From Roseibium album (GTDB taxonomy: Bacteria > Pseudomonadota > Alphaproteobacteria > Rhizobiales > Stappiaceae), in the NCBI GenBank assembly GCA_001404055.1, contig CXTY01000014.1, positions 310,001 to 374,000 on the forward strand: a DNA stretch of 64,000 nucleotides. The letters run 5' to 3'. The notes below the pieces were generated by a model. The model worked only from the letters and a program-made list of their open reading frames with translations. It made no database searches and was not told where the DNA came from. The translations under genes were made by a program, and so were the position numbers. How positions within the stretch are numbered: position 1 is the first letter of the stretch; each line of letters begins with the position of its first letter. Positions 54,513 through 63,987 of the stretch are shown in pieces.

Positions 54513-55167
54513 GCCCACACCAGTTCTGCCGGAAGTTTTGTCACAAATCCGGGCGCTGCCTGTGTCTGAGCGTCCCCTGGTGATCTGCGATGTCGATGAA
54601 GTGATCCTGCATCTGACAACGCATCTGGAGGACTATCTGCATGCGCGCGAATTGATGTTTTTAAAACATGAATATCGTTTTACGGGGAACATAGCCCACA
54701 ACAAGGACAAGACAGCTATTTCTTCTGAGGAAGTTCGCCGGCATCTCTTGACGTTTTTTGACGAGGTTAGCCACGCCCAGGATATGGTTCCTGGAGCAAA
54801 TATCGCGTTAGGCGAACTCTCAGAAACTTGGGATATTGTTCTTCTGACTAATCTGCCAGGTGGTCAAAACAAACCCAAGCGTGAAAAGCTCTTGGCAGAA
54901 TTGGGAATACCTTTCCCCGTTCTTACCAATTCCGGTCCCAAGGGTGGAGCCGTTTCGGCATTGGCAGCCGGTCGGCCCAATCCGGTTATCTTCATTGACG
55001 ACAGTCCAACCAACCACACCTCCGTTAATGCCTCCCTGCCCTCTGCTGTCCAGATCCAGTTCATTGCCGATCCGCGTTTTAGGGAGACCGTGGAGCAGGA
55101 GGACCATATCGACCTTTTGACAGGAGACTGGCAGGAGACCGCAGCTTACATAGGACGTATCCTGTAA
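54505..55167 (+). CDS. HAD-superfamily hydrolase
   Basis: A 220-residue phosphatase-like protein. Motif I reads LVICDVDEVILHLTTHL (Asp-x-Asp kept, followed by Glu), motif II lies in DIVLLTNLPGG, motif III in KPKREKLLAELG and motif IV in NPVIFIDDSPTN. It probably hydrolyses a small phosphate ester; no substrate can be given. It overlaps DUF3572 by eight bases and lies between it and dinB. Confidence 0.85.
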   Translation: MAEPTPVLPEVLSQIRALPVSERPLVICDVDEVILHLTTHLEDYLHARELMFLKHEYRFTGNIAHNKDKTAISSEEVRRHLLTFFDEVSHAQDMVPGANIALGELSETWDIVLLTNLPGGQNKPKREKLLAELGIPFPVLTNSGPKGGAVSALAAGRPNPVIFIDDSPTNHTSVNASLPSAVQIQFIADPRFRETVEQEDHIDLLTGDWQETAAYIGRIL

Positions 55168-55224
55168 GAGTAAGCACAAATCAGCCAAGTTGCTGCAAAC
55201 AAAAGAAACCAAAGATCGCACGTC

Positions 55225-56538
55225 GTGACAATTCCAAAACAGGACCCCCCAGGCCTTTGCAGAGATTGTGGCGCTCGTCCGGTAGCAGGAACAACCCGTT
55301 GCCCCAGTTGTGGTAGCCCGCGTGTTGTTGTTCATGCGGAACTGGACGGTCTTTCGATAGCGCATATCGACTGCGACGCTTTTTACGCAAGCATCGAAAA
55401 GAGGGATAACCCCGATCTGCAGGACCTTCCGGTAATTGTGGGCGGCGGCCAGCGCGGTGTTGTCTCAACCTGTTGTTACATTGCCCGCATTTATGGCGTG
55501 CACTCGGCGATGCCCATGTTCAAGGCGCTGGAAGCCTGCCCAAATGCGGTTGTCGTCAAACCGAACATGGAAAAATACGCCAAGGCGGGCAAAGAGATCC
55601 GTGAACGCATGCGCACCCTTACCCCGCTGGTGGAACCGATTTCCATCGACGAGGCCTTTCTGGACCTAACAGGCACCGAACGCCTGCACCAGGCCACACC
55701 TGCTGAAACGCTTGCCAGGTTTGTACGGGAAGTTGAGCGGGATATCGGAATTTCCACTTCAGTGGGGCTGGCACCAAACAAGTTCCTTGCAAAACTGGCA
55801 TCTGACCTGGAAAAACCGCGTGGCTTTTCGGTGATCGGTGCAGCAGAGGCAAAGACAGTGCTGGCTGGCATGCCTGTCGGCCGGATCTGGGGTGTCGGCA
55901 AGGTGTTTCAAAAAAAACTGGAGAAGGACGGAATTCGAACGATCGGCGAGTTGCAGACAATGGAGGCCAATGACCTAGCCCGTCGGTATGGTTCGATCGG
56001 GTTGCGCCTGGCGAGGCTCTCACATGGCGAGGATAGCCGTATTGTCAGGTCTGAGCGCGGTGCAAAAAGCGTTTCGAACGAAACCACGTTCAGAACAGAT
56101 ATATCGAGCTTTGAAACCTTGCGTCCGATCCTCAGAAGACTGTCAGAGAAAGTGTCGGAGCGACTGAAAAAGTCGGAACTCTCAGGGCGCGGTGTCGCAT
56201 TGAAACTAAAAACCGCCGACTTCAAAACCATTACGCGTTCACGGCATCTGACCGACCCGACTCAGCTGGCAGACAAGATATACGCAACCGGCGTTGATCT
56301 CCTTGAAAACGAGGTCGACGGTAGACGCTTCCGACTCATCGGAATTGGCGTCAGCGATCTGGAAAATGCCGAGCGCGCTGACCCGCAAGATCTGCTGGAT
56401 CAGTCAGCGGAACGGCGCAAGAGCGCAGAGCTGGCTGTCGACAAGCTCAGAGACAAATTTGGAAAAACCGCCGTCGAGCTTGGCCTAACACACGCGGCAA
56501 GGACTGCCGAGGCTTCAAAAAAGACCAACAAGTCCTAA
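55225..56538 (+). CDS. dinB: DNA polymerase IV with N-terminal zinc ribbon
   Basis: DinB is a Y-family translesion polymerase. The 437-residue protein has an N-terminal ribbon ([20 protein letters not shown], about residues 11-30) before the palm: [20 protein letters not shown] and [18 protein letters not shown] with the catalytic acids; [17 protein letters not shown] and the little-finger part [12 protein letters not shown] follow. Zinc-ribbon DinB forms are common in alphaproteobacteria. It starts at a GTG (55225). The C-terminus has no obvious beta-clamp peptide that I can name with confidence. Confidence 0.95.
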   Translation: MTIPKQDPPGLCRDCGARPVAGTTRCPSCGSPRVVVHAELDGLSIAHIDCDAFYASIEKRDNPDLQDLPVIVGGGQRGVVSTCCYIARIYGVHSAMPMFKALEACPNAVVVKPNMEKYAKAGKEIRERMRTLTPLVEPISIDEAFLDLTGTERLHQATPAETLARFVREVERDIGISTSVGLAPNKFLAKLASDLEKPRGFSVIGAAEAKTVLAGMPVGRIWGVGKVFQKKLEKDGIRTIGELQTMEANDLARRYGSIGLRLARLSHGEDSRIVRSERGAKSVSNETTFRTDISSFETLRPILRRLSEKVSERLKKSELSGRGVALKLKTADFKTITRSRHLTDPTQLADKIYATGVDLLENEVDGRRFRLIGIGVSDLENAERADPQDLLDQSAERRKSAELAVDKLRDKFGKTAVELGLTHAARTAEASKKTNKS

Positions 56539-56541
56539 GGT

Positions 56542-57414
56542 CTAGGGGCAATCGGCTTCATCATAGAGCTCAAGCGCTGCCATTTCTCCCTGAATGGTGA
56601 AATCACCATAGTCGAGTTTGAGATGGCCACTGATGCCGTTCTGGTACAGCCAGAAGGAAAGCTGATACACGGGTAGCAGTTCGCCAGAGGCACTCTCGTC
56701 TGCCGGGTCAAAATAAGCAACTGTTACCGGCCAGTAGTTCATCCCCGCCAGCGCAGCGTCCGGTTCTTCCTTGTTGGTCCCGGTTGGGCTAACGGTCTTG
56801 GCGCCAATAACCGTTGTCGTGGAGTAGACTTTGTCACCCGTCTCGGCGCCATCGTAAATATCAGCGGCAACGAACCGAACTTCCTCATCGGCGGCCTTCA
56901 TGATTGCGAGAAGGTGTTCTGTTGGAAACAGAACTTCAGTGCCAATTTCAAGAGACTTCTCGGATGGCTCCTTGAGTTCGACCGTTTTCACCTTGGTGCC
57001 CGCGCGCGCCGTGCCGCGTGTCGCTTCAACAAGTTTCTGGTCGACAAATGTCTTTGAAAGGAACTGATATGTCTCTGCTTCGGGTTCTTCGAACGAAGTC
57101 GTTTGCAGGTCCGTGATTTGTGATCCGCCATCCATGTTTTGAAACTGGGTCACAAAGCGAAAGTTGACACTGTAGCCGTCGCAGGCATTTCCGGAAAAAT
57201 CATACACCATACGACCGTTCAAACCGGCAATACCGGATTGTTCTTCCGTGTCACCGAGTTTCATGTCGTAGACAGCCCGGTGAGGCACCAGCTTGTGCCC
57301 GGCCTGCGCCCACACCGCATCAGCTGAAACAAAAATGCCGGAGAGAATACCGACGGCCAATAAGAAGCATACCCTGGCGTAGTAGTTCGACACGGCCTTG
57401 GGAACGTGTTTCAT
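56542..57414 (-). CDS. eipB: EipB family envelope integrity protein (DUF1849)
   Basis: EipB is a periplasmic beta-spiral protein needed for envelope integrity in Brucella. The 290-residue protein has a signal peptide (FLLAVGILSGIFVSADAVWA), starts its mature part with GHKLVPHRAVYDMKLGDT, and has the two Cys that form the family disulfide (GNACDGYSVNF and EADCP at the C-terminus). ATG 57414 has GAGG upstream. It is convergent with dinB (four-base gap). Confidence 0.92.
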   Translation of the reverse strand: MKHVPKAVSNYYARVCFLLAVGILSGIFVSADAVWAQAGHKLVPHRAVYDMKLGDTEEQSGIAGLNGRMVYDFSGNACDGYSVNFRFVTQFQNMDGGSQITDLQTTSFEEPEAETYQFLSKTFVDQKLVEATRGTARAGTKVKTVELKEPSEKSLEIGTEVLFPTEHLLAIMKAADEEVRFVAADIYDGAETGDKVYSTTTVIGAKTVSPTGTNKEEPDAALAGMNYWPVTVAYFDPADESASGELLPVYQLSFWLYQNGISGHLKLDYGDFTIQGEMAALELYDEADCP

Positions 57415-57695
57415 CAATTCAACCTCTTATTTGCCGTGGCATGTTATTTTGCCTTCTGGCTGCTAACGCTCATTATGCGGTTTATTGTGGCCGTCGCCAC
57501 TGAGAATCTGATGGCATCGATAGAGATCTTGCAACTTGGGCCATATTTCACTGAAAATTGCAGTTGGTGAGCTGCAAAGGCAAATTCAATCCCGCTTTTC
57601 CACAAACTGAATTATCGCTTCCTATCCGATTTGGCCTTGTCACTTTGTACGAATTGCGCCAAGAAATCGGAAAGTCCTCAAGCTGGAGTAGCCCC

Positions 57696-58163
57696 ATGAG
57701 CAGCACCATCGAAGCCCGCCTTTCTGAACTTGGCGTCAGCCTGCCGGAAGCGGCCGCTCCTGCGGCAAACTATGTTCCTTATGTCATAACCGGCAATCAG
57801 CTTTTTGTTTCCGGCCAACTTCCGATGGAAGCTGGAAAAATCAAGGTTTCAGGAAAACTCGGCGCCGATCTTGGTGTCGACGAAGGCAAGGCTGCAGCAA
57901 GACTTTGTGCCATCAATCTCCTCGCACAGGCCAAAGCCGCAACCGGAGACCTCGAAAAGGTAACACGGCTCATTAAAATTGTTGGATTCGTGAATTCAAC
58001 CGGAGATTTTGCCGATCAGCCACAGGTGATCGACGGTGCGTCTGACTTCCTGGTCGAAGCCATGGGTGACAAGGGCCGACACGCACGTTCTGCCGTGAGC
58101 GCCGCTTCCCTTCCCTTTGGTGTGGCTGTTGAAATCGAAGCAATTTTCGAGATCTCTGAATAG
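57696..58163 (+). CDS. RidA family protein (YjgH/LysR-operon-type, longer form)
   Basis: A 155-residue RidA-fold protein: AAPAANYVPYVITGNQLFVS with GQLPMEAGKIKVSGKLGADL, then AINLLAQAKAATGDLEKVTR and the end GDKGRHARSAVSAASLPFGV, AVEIEAIFEI. The R in the HARSAV segment is the conserved Arg of active RidA enamine deaminases. The ATG at 57696 follows GGAG by eight bases; the frame is open to 57558 but those residues are not conserved. It lies 56 bases before the glycerophosphodiesterase gene. Confidence 0.9.
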   Translation: MSSTIEARLSELGVSLPEAAAPAANYVPYVITGNQLFVSGQLPMEAGKIKVSGKLGADLGVDEGKAAARLCAINLLAQAKAATGDLEKVTRLIKIVGFVNSTGDFADQPQVIDGASDFLVEAMGDKGRHARSAVSAASLPFGVAVEIEAIFEISE

Positions 58164-58219
58164 TTTTCTAATGTGGCATCTGCGTTTCAGATGCCACTTC
58201 TCCAGATCAAGATCCATGC

Positions 58220-58987
58220 ATGACGCCCGAGCTCAAAACGATTTTTGCCCGCCCTGTTGCTCATCGTGGCTTTCACGATGTCGACAATGGCATCATTGAA
58301 AATACGCCTTCTGCAATTCTGCGCGGGATGGAGAGCGGTTTTGGCATCGAAGTGGACGTTCAGGAAACCGCTGACGGTGAAGCTCTCGTCTTTCACGACT
58401 ACACGCTGGACAGACTTGTAGAAGGCACCGGAAAGGTCATCGACCAGGCATCAGATGCTCTGGTCCAGCTCCATATGCAGACCGGGAACGACAAGCTCTG
58501 GCTCCTGCAGGACCTGTTTGATCTGGTCAATGGTAAGGTCCCTCTTGTCATCGAGATCAAATCCTTGCTGCGGCGTGATGCACAGGGTGATTTTGTTCGG
58601 CATGTGACTGACCAGATTGCCGCATATGACGGGCCGGCGTGCATCAAGACGTTTGATCCCGACATGTTGTCGATTGCAAAAAGTCACAAACCGGAGGTTC
58701 TGCGCGGTATCGTGGCAGATGGCGCAAACCCCGGGCCCGATTATGTCCGCTATTCTCGGGTTGACAGGTTCATCCTTCGACACCTTCTTCATTTCCCACG
58801 GACCGGGCCACACTTCGTGTCATACGGTGTGAAAGATCTGCCAAGACCGGCGCCCAGTCTGTTGCGTTCACTACTTAAAGTTCCAGTCATGTGCTGGACG
58901 GTAAGAACGCGGGAACAACGAGAGATAGCTGCGCGCTACGCGGACCAGATTGTTTTTGAAGGCTTTAATCCTGACAAGAGCGCTTAA
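58220..58987 (+). CDS. glycerophosphodiester phosphodiesterase
   Basis: This enzyme hydrolyses glycerophosphodiesters to glycerol 3-phosphate and alcohol. The 255-residue cytoplasmic form (no signal peptide) has PVAHRGFHDVDNGIIENTPS with the catalytic His, FGIEVDVQETADGEALVFHD with Glu-x-Asp and the second His, VIEIKS and the C-terminal MCWTVRTREQREIA. These are the complete GDPD residues. It runs with the RidA gene in the same direction. Confidence 0.93.
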   Translation: MTPELKTIFARPVAHRGFHDVDNGIIENTPSAILRGMESGFGIEVDVQETADGEALVFHDYTLDRLVEGTGKVIDQASDALVQLHMQTGNDKLWLLQDLFDLVNGKVPLVIEIKSLLRRDAQGDFVRHVTDQIAAYDGPACIKTFDPDMLSIAKSHKPEVLRGIVADGANPGPDYVRYSRVDRFILRHLLHFPRTGPHFVSYGVKDLPRPAPSLLRSLLKVPVMCWTVRTREQREIAARYADQIVFEGFNPDKSA

Positions 58988-59081
58988 AATTGAGGCAAAG
59001 ATCCCAATCAAGGGTCTTGCACCAACGTGCAACAGCTCTACATTTTTGATCATGGTTTCGAACTATGGTTTTCTCTGACAT

Positions 59082-60401
59082 ATGACCTCCTCCGCATCAG
59101 GCGATAGCAACGGCACGGCTGACACCGGGCAAACAATATCATTGCGCATCCTGTCTTCCTTGAAAGACGTTTCCGATGTCGCGTGGGACCGGGTAGCCAA
59201 TCCTGGCTGGATAATGTCAGACCGTGGAAAACTGACGGAGTCCAATCTCTGTAACTCCTTGAACGACCTTTCCAGTGAACTTGATCATTTACTTGAACCA
59301 AAACCTGAAGTAACCTCGTTTAATCCATTTATATCTCACGCTTTTCTTCACTCTCTGGAAGCTGCTGGCTGCGCTACGAGGGAAACGGGCTGGCATCCAA
59401 GACACCTGGTTCTGGAAGACGAGAGTGGTGCTGTTCTTGGGGCCGTTCCGGCCTACTTAAAAAGCCATTCGCAGGGTGAATATGTCTTCGACCACGGTTG
59501 GGCTGATGCGTTCCACAGAGCTGGTGGCGACTACTACCCGAAGCTTCAAATCTCTGTTCCCTTTACGCCTGCGACTGGGCGAAGATTTCTAACCGGGCCG
59601 GACATTAATCGGGAAGCCGGTCTTCAGGCGCTTGCCGCTGGTCTTGTTCAGGTCTGTCAACGGACTGGCGCCTCTTCGGTTCACGCCACCTTCCTCACCA
59701 GAAGCGAGTGGGATAATTTGGGAGAGCTTGGCTACCTGCAACGCACAGACCAGCAGTTCCATTGGGAAAACGGCAACTATGACAGCTTCGATCACTTTCT
59801 GTCGGATCTGGCCTCGCGCAAGCGAAAGGCGATAAGAAAGGAACGCCGAGAAGCGATGTGCGCTGAGGGAATTGAGATTGAATGGATCACTGGATCGGAT
59901 CTGACAGAAGCTCACTGGGATGCGTTTTATTCTTTTTATATGGACACCGGGTCACGCAAGTGGGGCCGCCCCTACCTCAATCGAAAGTTCTTCTCTCTTC
60001 TGAATGAAAAGCTTGCTGAACGAACGCTTCTTGTCATGGCCAAACGTCATGGTCAGTATATTGCTGGAGCGCTGAATTTTATTGGCTCTGACACTTTATT
60101 CGGCCGTCATTGGGGCTGTACAGAACATCACCCGTTCCTGCATTTTGAACTCTGCTACTATCAAGCAATTGAGTTTGCCATTACGCAAAAGTTGAAACGT
60201 GTTGAAGCCGGGGCTCAGGGTGCCCACAAACTCGCCAGGGGCTACCTTCCCACAAACACCTACTCAGCGCACTGGATTGCCCATGAAGGTCTGCACCAGG
60301 CCGTTGCAGACTATCTAGAGCAGGAACGCTTCGCCATTGAACGCGAAAACGAAGCCCTTGCCGAACACGCCCCTTTCAAGAAGTCTGATCCAAAATCATA
60401 G
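59082..60401 (+). CDS. GNAT-like protein of the DUF482/FemAB-related family
   Basis: A 439-residue protein of the family labelled peptidogalycan biosynthesis/recognition. It has FNPFISHAFLHSLEAAGCAT, YVFDHGWADAFHRAGGDYYP, YMDTGSRKWGRPYLNRKFFS, GRHWGCTEHHPFLHFELCYY and GAQGAHKLARGYLPTNTYS. These proteins have a FemAB/GNAT fold; the true acceptor is unknown. The start is the ATG at 59082, with no strong Shine-Dalgarno. It is convergent with the double-GNAT gene. Confidence 0.88.
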   Translation: MTSSASGDSNGTADTGQTISLRILSSLKDVSDVAWDRVANPGWIMSDRGKLTESNLCNSLNDLSSELDHLLEPKPEVTSFNPFISHAFLHSLEAAGCATRETGWHPRHLVLEDESGAVLGAVPAYLKSHSQGEYVFDHGWADAFHRAGGDYYPKLQISVPFTPATGRRFLTGPDINREAGLQALAAGLVQVCQRTGASSVHATFLTRSEWDNLGELGYLQRTDQQFHWENGNYDSFDHFLSDLASRKRKAIRKERREAMCAEGIEIEWITGSDLTEAHWDAFYSFYMDTGSRKWGRPYLNRKFFSLLNEKLAERTLLVMAKRHGQYIAGALNFIGSDTLFGRHWGCTEHHPFLHFELCYYQAIEFAITQKLKRVEAGAQGAHKLARGYLPTNTYSAHWIAHEGLHQAVADYLEQERFAIERENEALAEHAPFKKSDPKS

Positions 60402-60425
60402 AGCCAAGGAGGCTTCTCGGGTGTT

Positions 60426-61280
60426 TCAAAACATCAAACGCATTTCATGTTGCTGAAGTACCTCTTCTGCCCCGGCGTTTTTCAAGAATGCGTTTAAAGA
60501 ATTTGCAGTCGTATCAACATTAACAAAAGTCAGCTGATCGGCACTGACCAACTGTCCTAATTTGGACAATAGCGCTCGCCCAATTCCTTGCCTGCGAAAG
60601 TTCTTGTGAACCGCAATCTGGGCAACCGCACCATCCTCGTATATGGCGCCCCACCCCACACATTCCCCGTCCTCTTGCGCGATCAAAAGCTGCGCCTTTG
60701 ATCCCAACCGTGTTATCGCAGCCCTACTGTTTTGGGGTGTTGGCATAGCATCAAAAAACGCGTTTTCGTTGACGGGAAGGCCTTCAGCGGCAATCGGCTT
60801 TAGATCGTGTTTCAGCGATCCTGATCTTTCCAAAGCTTCTCCCTGAACCTTGAAAATACCCAGTGTCCGCTGTTTCTCGAAACCGAATTTCTCGTAGGCG
60901 TTTATAGCATTCCCATTGGTGGCAACGACCTCCAACTGCATCCCACTTGCAGTATCATTGCGCAGGACCTCCGACACTGCTTTCAGAAGCAGGTTAGAGA
61001 TCCCCCTACGCCTGAAGTCAGGGAGCGTTCCAACCGAAAGCGTATAGGCCAGATTTTCATACTCTCTTGCTGGAGGGCTTGAGAACCAAAACCCGGCAAT
61101 TTGATCACCGTACCAGGCAATAAACGAATGCCGCGAAGAAAATCCCCGCTGACACCGGAAGTCCTCGAATTGATTCGAGGTCATTCGCAACGGTACGACA
61201 TAGTCCGAAAAAGCTGCATTTGTGGCAGCACATAATTGCGACGGATCGATACCGCTGCAATCTTTGAAAATAAGTTCCAT
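60426..61280 (-). CDS. tandem GNAT N-acetyltransferase
   Basis: A 284-residue protein with two GNAT domains. The first has TLSVGTLPDFRRRGISNLLL with the acetyl-CoA loop, and YEKFGFEKQRTLGIF. The second (from about 185) has AQIAVHKNFRRQGIGRALLS and ends in VLQQHEMRLMF. Both domains keep an R/Q-x-x-G-x-G/A loop, so either may bind acetyl-CoA. The acceptor is unknown. It is convergent with the DUF482 gene. Confidence 0.85.
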   Translation of the reverse strand: MELIFKDCSGIDPSQLCAATNAAFSDYVVPLRMTSNQFEDFRCQRGFSSRHSFIAWYGDQIAGFWFSSPPAREYENLAYTLSVGTLPDFRRRGISNLLLKAVSEVLRNDTASGMQLEVVATNGNAINAYEKFGFEKQRTLGIFKVQGEALERSGSLKHDLKPIAAEGLPVNENAFFDAMPTPQNSRAAITRLGSKAQLLIAQEDGECVGWGAIYEDGAVAQIAVHKNFRRQGIGRALLSKLGQLVSADQLTFVNVDTTANSLNAFLKNAGAEEVLQQHEMRLMF

Positions 61281-61541
61281 CCCTAAATCGCTTTCAATAT
61301 TTTTGAGGGACTGGCCTCAGGTTCCGCCCCTCGCGCCCTGTGGGACACGCACATTCGCCAATAAGAATTTTTACAATAACAATTCCACTATAGGTACCTC
61401 CTTTTGTAAGAAATACAAGTATTGGTAAGTGATACATTTTCGTGTTGCTTTATCCCCACATGATTTTATCCAGAAACACTTTCCGCTAGCGTGAAATAAA
61501 AGTTACCATATAAGTACGCGACCTGATCATCTGGAAAAGAC

Positions 61542-62297
61542 ATGAAAATTCCTTTTGTCGTTGCTGCCCTGTTTTACTGGCACCTAATGCCGCCGTCGTT
61601 AGCCGATACGATCACCATAACCAGTGGCGAATATGCGCCTTTTACAACCCAGTCTGATCCGGATGGCGGATTGGTCAACAGGATCGTCAAAGAAGCATTT
61701 GCTCGTTCTGGAGTGACTGTGAAACTGGCATGGCGGCCCTGGGCGCGTGTGATCGTGGAAGCACGCAGCGGAAAGGCCCAGGCAGCATCCTATTTTGCCC
61801 TCGACACTGAAAGGGACAAGGATTTCATCCCGGTTGGTCCTGTTGTCATCGATATTTCGAGCATGTTTTATCGCGCGGGCGAGGAGAAACCTGTCTGGAA
61901 AAATTATTCCGAACTTAGAGGTAATCGCATCGGAATTACCCGTGGCTACACGTATCCTCCAGACTTCAACACCCTGGCTGAAAACGACGTTCTGGAAGTT
62001 GAAACAGCGGATACAGACGAGTTGAACCTGAGAAAATTACTCGCCAAGCGGATCGACCTGTTTCCCTCCAACGATCTCATTACCTACAAGCTTCTGAACG
62101 AGAAATTTTCTGAAGACGAACGCTTAATGATCGCCAAGACCGATCAGGTTTACATAGCAATTGAAACCTATCTTCTAATTTCAAAAAAAGCGCCAAACGC
62201 ACAGGAACTCGCCGAAAAATTTACGAAGGGCCTCGATTCCATGAGGAAGGATGGCACCCATGCAGCTTATGTTGCCGAGCTGATGAGCACCAATTAG
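61542..62297 (+). CDS. periplasmic solute-binding protein (family 3-like)
   Basis: A 251-residue exported protein (signal peptide within MKIPFVVAALFYWHLMPPSL) of the SBP_bac_3 fold. TITITSGEYAPFTTQSDPDG, LVNRIVKEAFARSGVTVKLA, AASYFALDTERDKDFIPVG and LRGNRIGITRGYTYPPDF match amino-acid-type binding proteins. No permease or ATPase gene is nearby. The ligand is not known; a regulatory or sensing role is possible. GGAAAAG precedes the ATG. Confidence 0.88.
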   Translation: MKIPFVVAALFYWHLMPPSLADTITITSGEYAPFTTQSDPDGGLVNRIVKEAFARSGVTVKLAWRPWARVIVEARSGKAQAASYFALDTERDKDFIPVGPVVIDISSMFYRAGEEKPVWKNYSELRGNRIGITRGYTYPPDFNTLAENDVLEVETADTDELNLRKLLAKRIDLFPSNDLITYKLLNEKFSEDERLMIAKTDQVYIAIETYLLISKKAPNAQELAEKFTKGLDSMRKDGTHAAYVAELMSTN

Positions 62298-62323
62298 TCA
62301 ATCAATGGCATTGCAACGCGCTG

Positions 62324-62644
62324 TCAGTTAAAGCTCTCCGCAACATCATACATGACCGGTTCAAAATGCTTGCAAAGTGCACTAATACGCCGATTGCGCT
62401 CGCGCATTTCAGTTGACCGCAACATGGCCAGAAAGTCTTCTCTTTTGCGCCACTGCGAATAATTGGCAATCCGCGTTTGGGCATCATTCACATGAAGGCC
62501 GGCGCCGATAAACCCCGGCTGGTGCCTGATAAAATTCTCGTAGGCGTCCTTCAACTCCTCCAACAGGTCGTAACAGGTACCCGGCGTCATTTCGAATGTT
62601 GTAATGACTGTCTGGCAATCGCGATCACTGGCAATTTCAGGCAT
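62324..62644 (-). CDS. antibiotic biosynthesis monooxygenase (ABM) domain protein
   Basis: A 106-residue single-domain protein of the dimeric ferredoxin-like ABM fold: FEMTPGTCYDLLEELKDAYE, then FIGAGLHVNDAQTRIANYSQ with the W in QWRKREDFLAMLRSTEMRER. ABM proteins are cofactor-free oxygenases or small ligand-binding proteins. GAGGAGGAAAG precedes the ATG at 62644. It lies head-to-tail 65 bases downstream of the OxyR-like regulator on the same strand. Confidence 0.88.
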   Translation of the reverse strand: MPEIASDRDCQTVITTFEMTPGTCYDLLEELKDAYENFIRHQPGFIGAGLHVNDAQTRIANYSQWRKREDFLAMLRSTEMRERNRRISALCKHFEPVMYDVAESFN

Positions 62645-62708
62645 GGCTTTCCTCCTCCGCCTTGTTCAAGGCTGGCATGTTTTGATGCAGGCAGCAACAT
62701 AAGCAGGA

Positions 62709-63644
62709 TTACGTGTCCGCAGGTTCCACACCTTCTATATTCATGTCAGATGCGGCCTGAAGGGCCAGCTTCAGAAGATTTTCAAAATGTACATTTCGGG
62801 AACTTCCCCGCCGCCACGCCAGATACATGACCCTTTCCATCGGGACGCCCTCAACTTTTTTCAGCAGCAAATCCGGCTCCTTGCCAAATTCCGAAGCAAT
62901 GTAGGCGGCGGGAAACAGTGCCAGCCCCATGCCGATCGAAACCATCTGGCGCAATGCGTCCAGGCTCGTTCCTTCATAGTCCTTGAGAAATTCTGCGCCT
63001 GCAGTCCGAGCCAGGGCTTGAACATCGTTGTGCAGGCGAAATCCCTGGCTGAGCGACAAAAGCTTCTCGCCTTTCAACAGCTCGACAGGAATGGCAGCCA
63101 GACCGGCAAGTGGGTGAGATTTTGGAACAGCCAGCGAAACATCTTCGTGGCACAGAACGCGCGCCACAGTGAGATTGGAGGAATTTACACCCGGCGTAAT
63201 AATACAATCGAGCCGCCCGGCCAAAAGCGATTCCTCAAGCAAATTTGGGCGATCTTCACGAATGTAGAGTTCAAGTTCCGGAAAATCGCGTTTAAGAATC
63301 GGGAGCAAAAACGGCATAAAGTAGGGTCCGAATGTGGGCGACACGCCCAATCTTATCAGTCCACCCAAATTCGAGCGTCCCACCTGGGCTACCGTCACAA
63401 TTTCGTCCAGATTTTCCAGCGCCTGGCGCGCAAGTGGTAGCAGGCGTTCACCTGCGGCAGTCAGACTAATACCACCCGTTGCCCGTTCGACGAGCGTGCT
63501 ACCCAACTGATCCTCTAACAGTTTGAATTGTGAGGACAAAGTAGGTTGAGACACATTGCATTTTTCGGCCGCCTTGCGGAAATGGAGCGTATCTGCAAGC
63601 GCGACAAAATAGTCCAGTTGGCGGGGCGTAGGCCGAAAACTCAT
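62709..63644 (-). CDS. LysR-family regulator, OxyR-like, without the redox cysteines
   Basis: A 311-residue LysR protein close to OxyR: the DNA-binding part FVALADTLHFRKAAEKCNVS, QPTLSSQFKLLEDQLGSTLV, and LIRLGVSPTFGPYFMPFLLP in the ligand domain. The segment that in OxyR holds the two reactive Cys (HC...C) reads SLSQGFRLHNDVQALARTAG, with no Cys, so it cannot form the peroxide disulfide. It is probably a sensor for another signal. ATG 63644 (MSFRPTPRQLDYF) is preferred over a TTG at 63668. It is divergent from the YdcH gene. Confidence 0.9.
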   Translation of the reverse strand: MSFRPTPRQLDYFVALADTLHFRKAAEKCNVSQPTLSSQFKLLEDQLGSTLVERATGGISLTAAGERLLPLARQALENLDEIVTVAQVGRSNLGGLIRLGVSPTFGPYFMPFLLPILKRDFPELELYIREDRPNLLEESLLAGRLDCIITPGVNSSNLTVARVLCHEDVSLAVPKSHPLAGLAAIPVELLKGEKLLSLSQGFRLHNDVQALARTAGAEFLKDYEGTSLDALRQMVSIGMGLALFPAAYIASEFGKEPDLLLKKVEGVPMERVMYLAWRRGSSRNVHFENLLKLALQAASDMNIEGVEPADT

Positions 63645-63765
63645 CCAGGGCACCGAGTTGATTGACAATATCTATCAACCTAATTGAAACAATGTATTTC
63701 TTCTATACCTTTTTCATCTCCATATCTGGGGTGTCAGCGACACTGCCGAACACAGGAGATAGGCG

Positions 63766-63951
63766 ATGTACAACCGTTTGAAGTCCTTGCGTAGCCAACA
63801 CAACACCCTGGATTCATTGATCCAACGGGAAGAACGGCATCCTTATCCTGACAACCAGCACATTCGGTCCTTGAAGAAATTCAAGCTCCGTTTACGCGAT
63901 GAAATTTCACGGATCGAGGGAGGGCTGGGTTCCAGACGTCTCGTTTTTTAA
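63766..63951 (+). CDS. YdcH/DUF465 family protein
   Basis: A 61-residue helical protein: MYNRLKSLRSQHNTLDSLIQ, then HIRSLKKFKLRLRDEISRIE and the end RRLVF. This is the YdcH (DUF465) layout of two amphipathic helices. AGGAG precedes the ATG. The function is unknown. It is divergent from the OxyR-like regulator and may be controlled by it. Confidence 0.85.
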   Translation: MYNRLKSLRSQHNTLDSLIQREERHPYPDNQHIRSLKKFKLRLRDEISRIEGGLGSRRLVF

Positions 63952-63987
63952 GCAGTCCCCACACACTTGGAATACGGAGAAAAAGAC

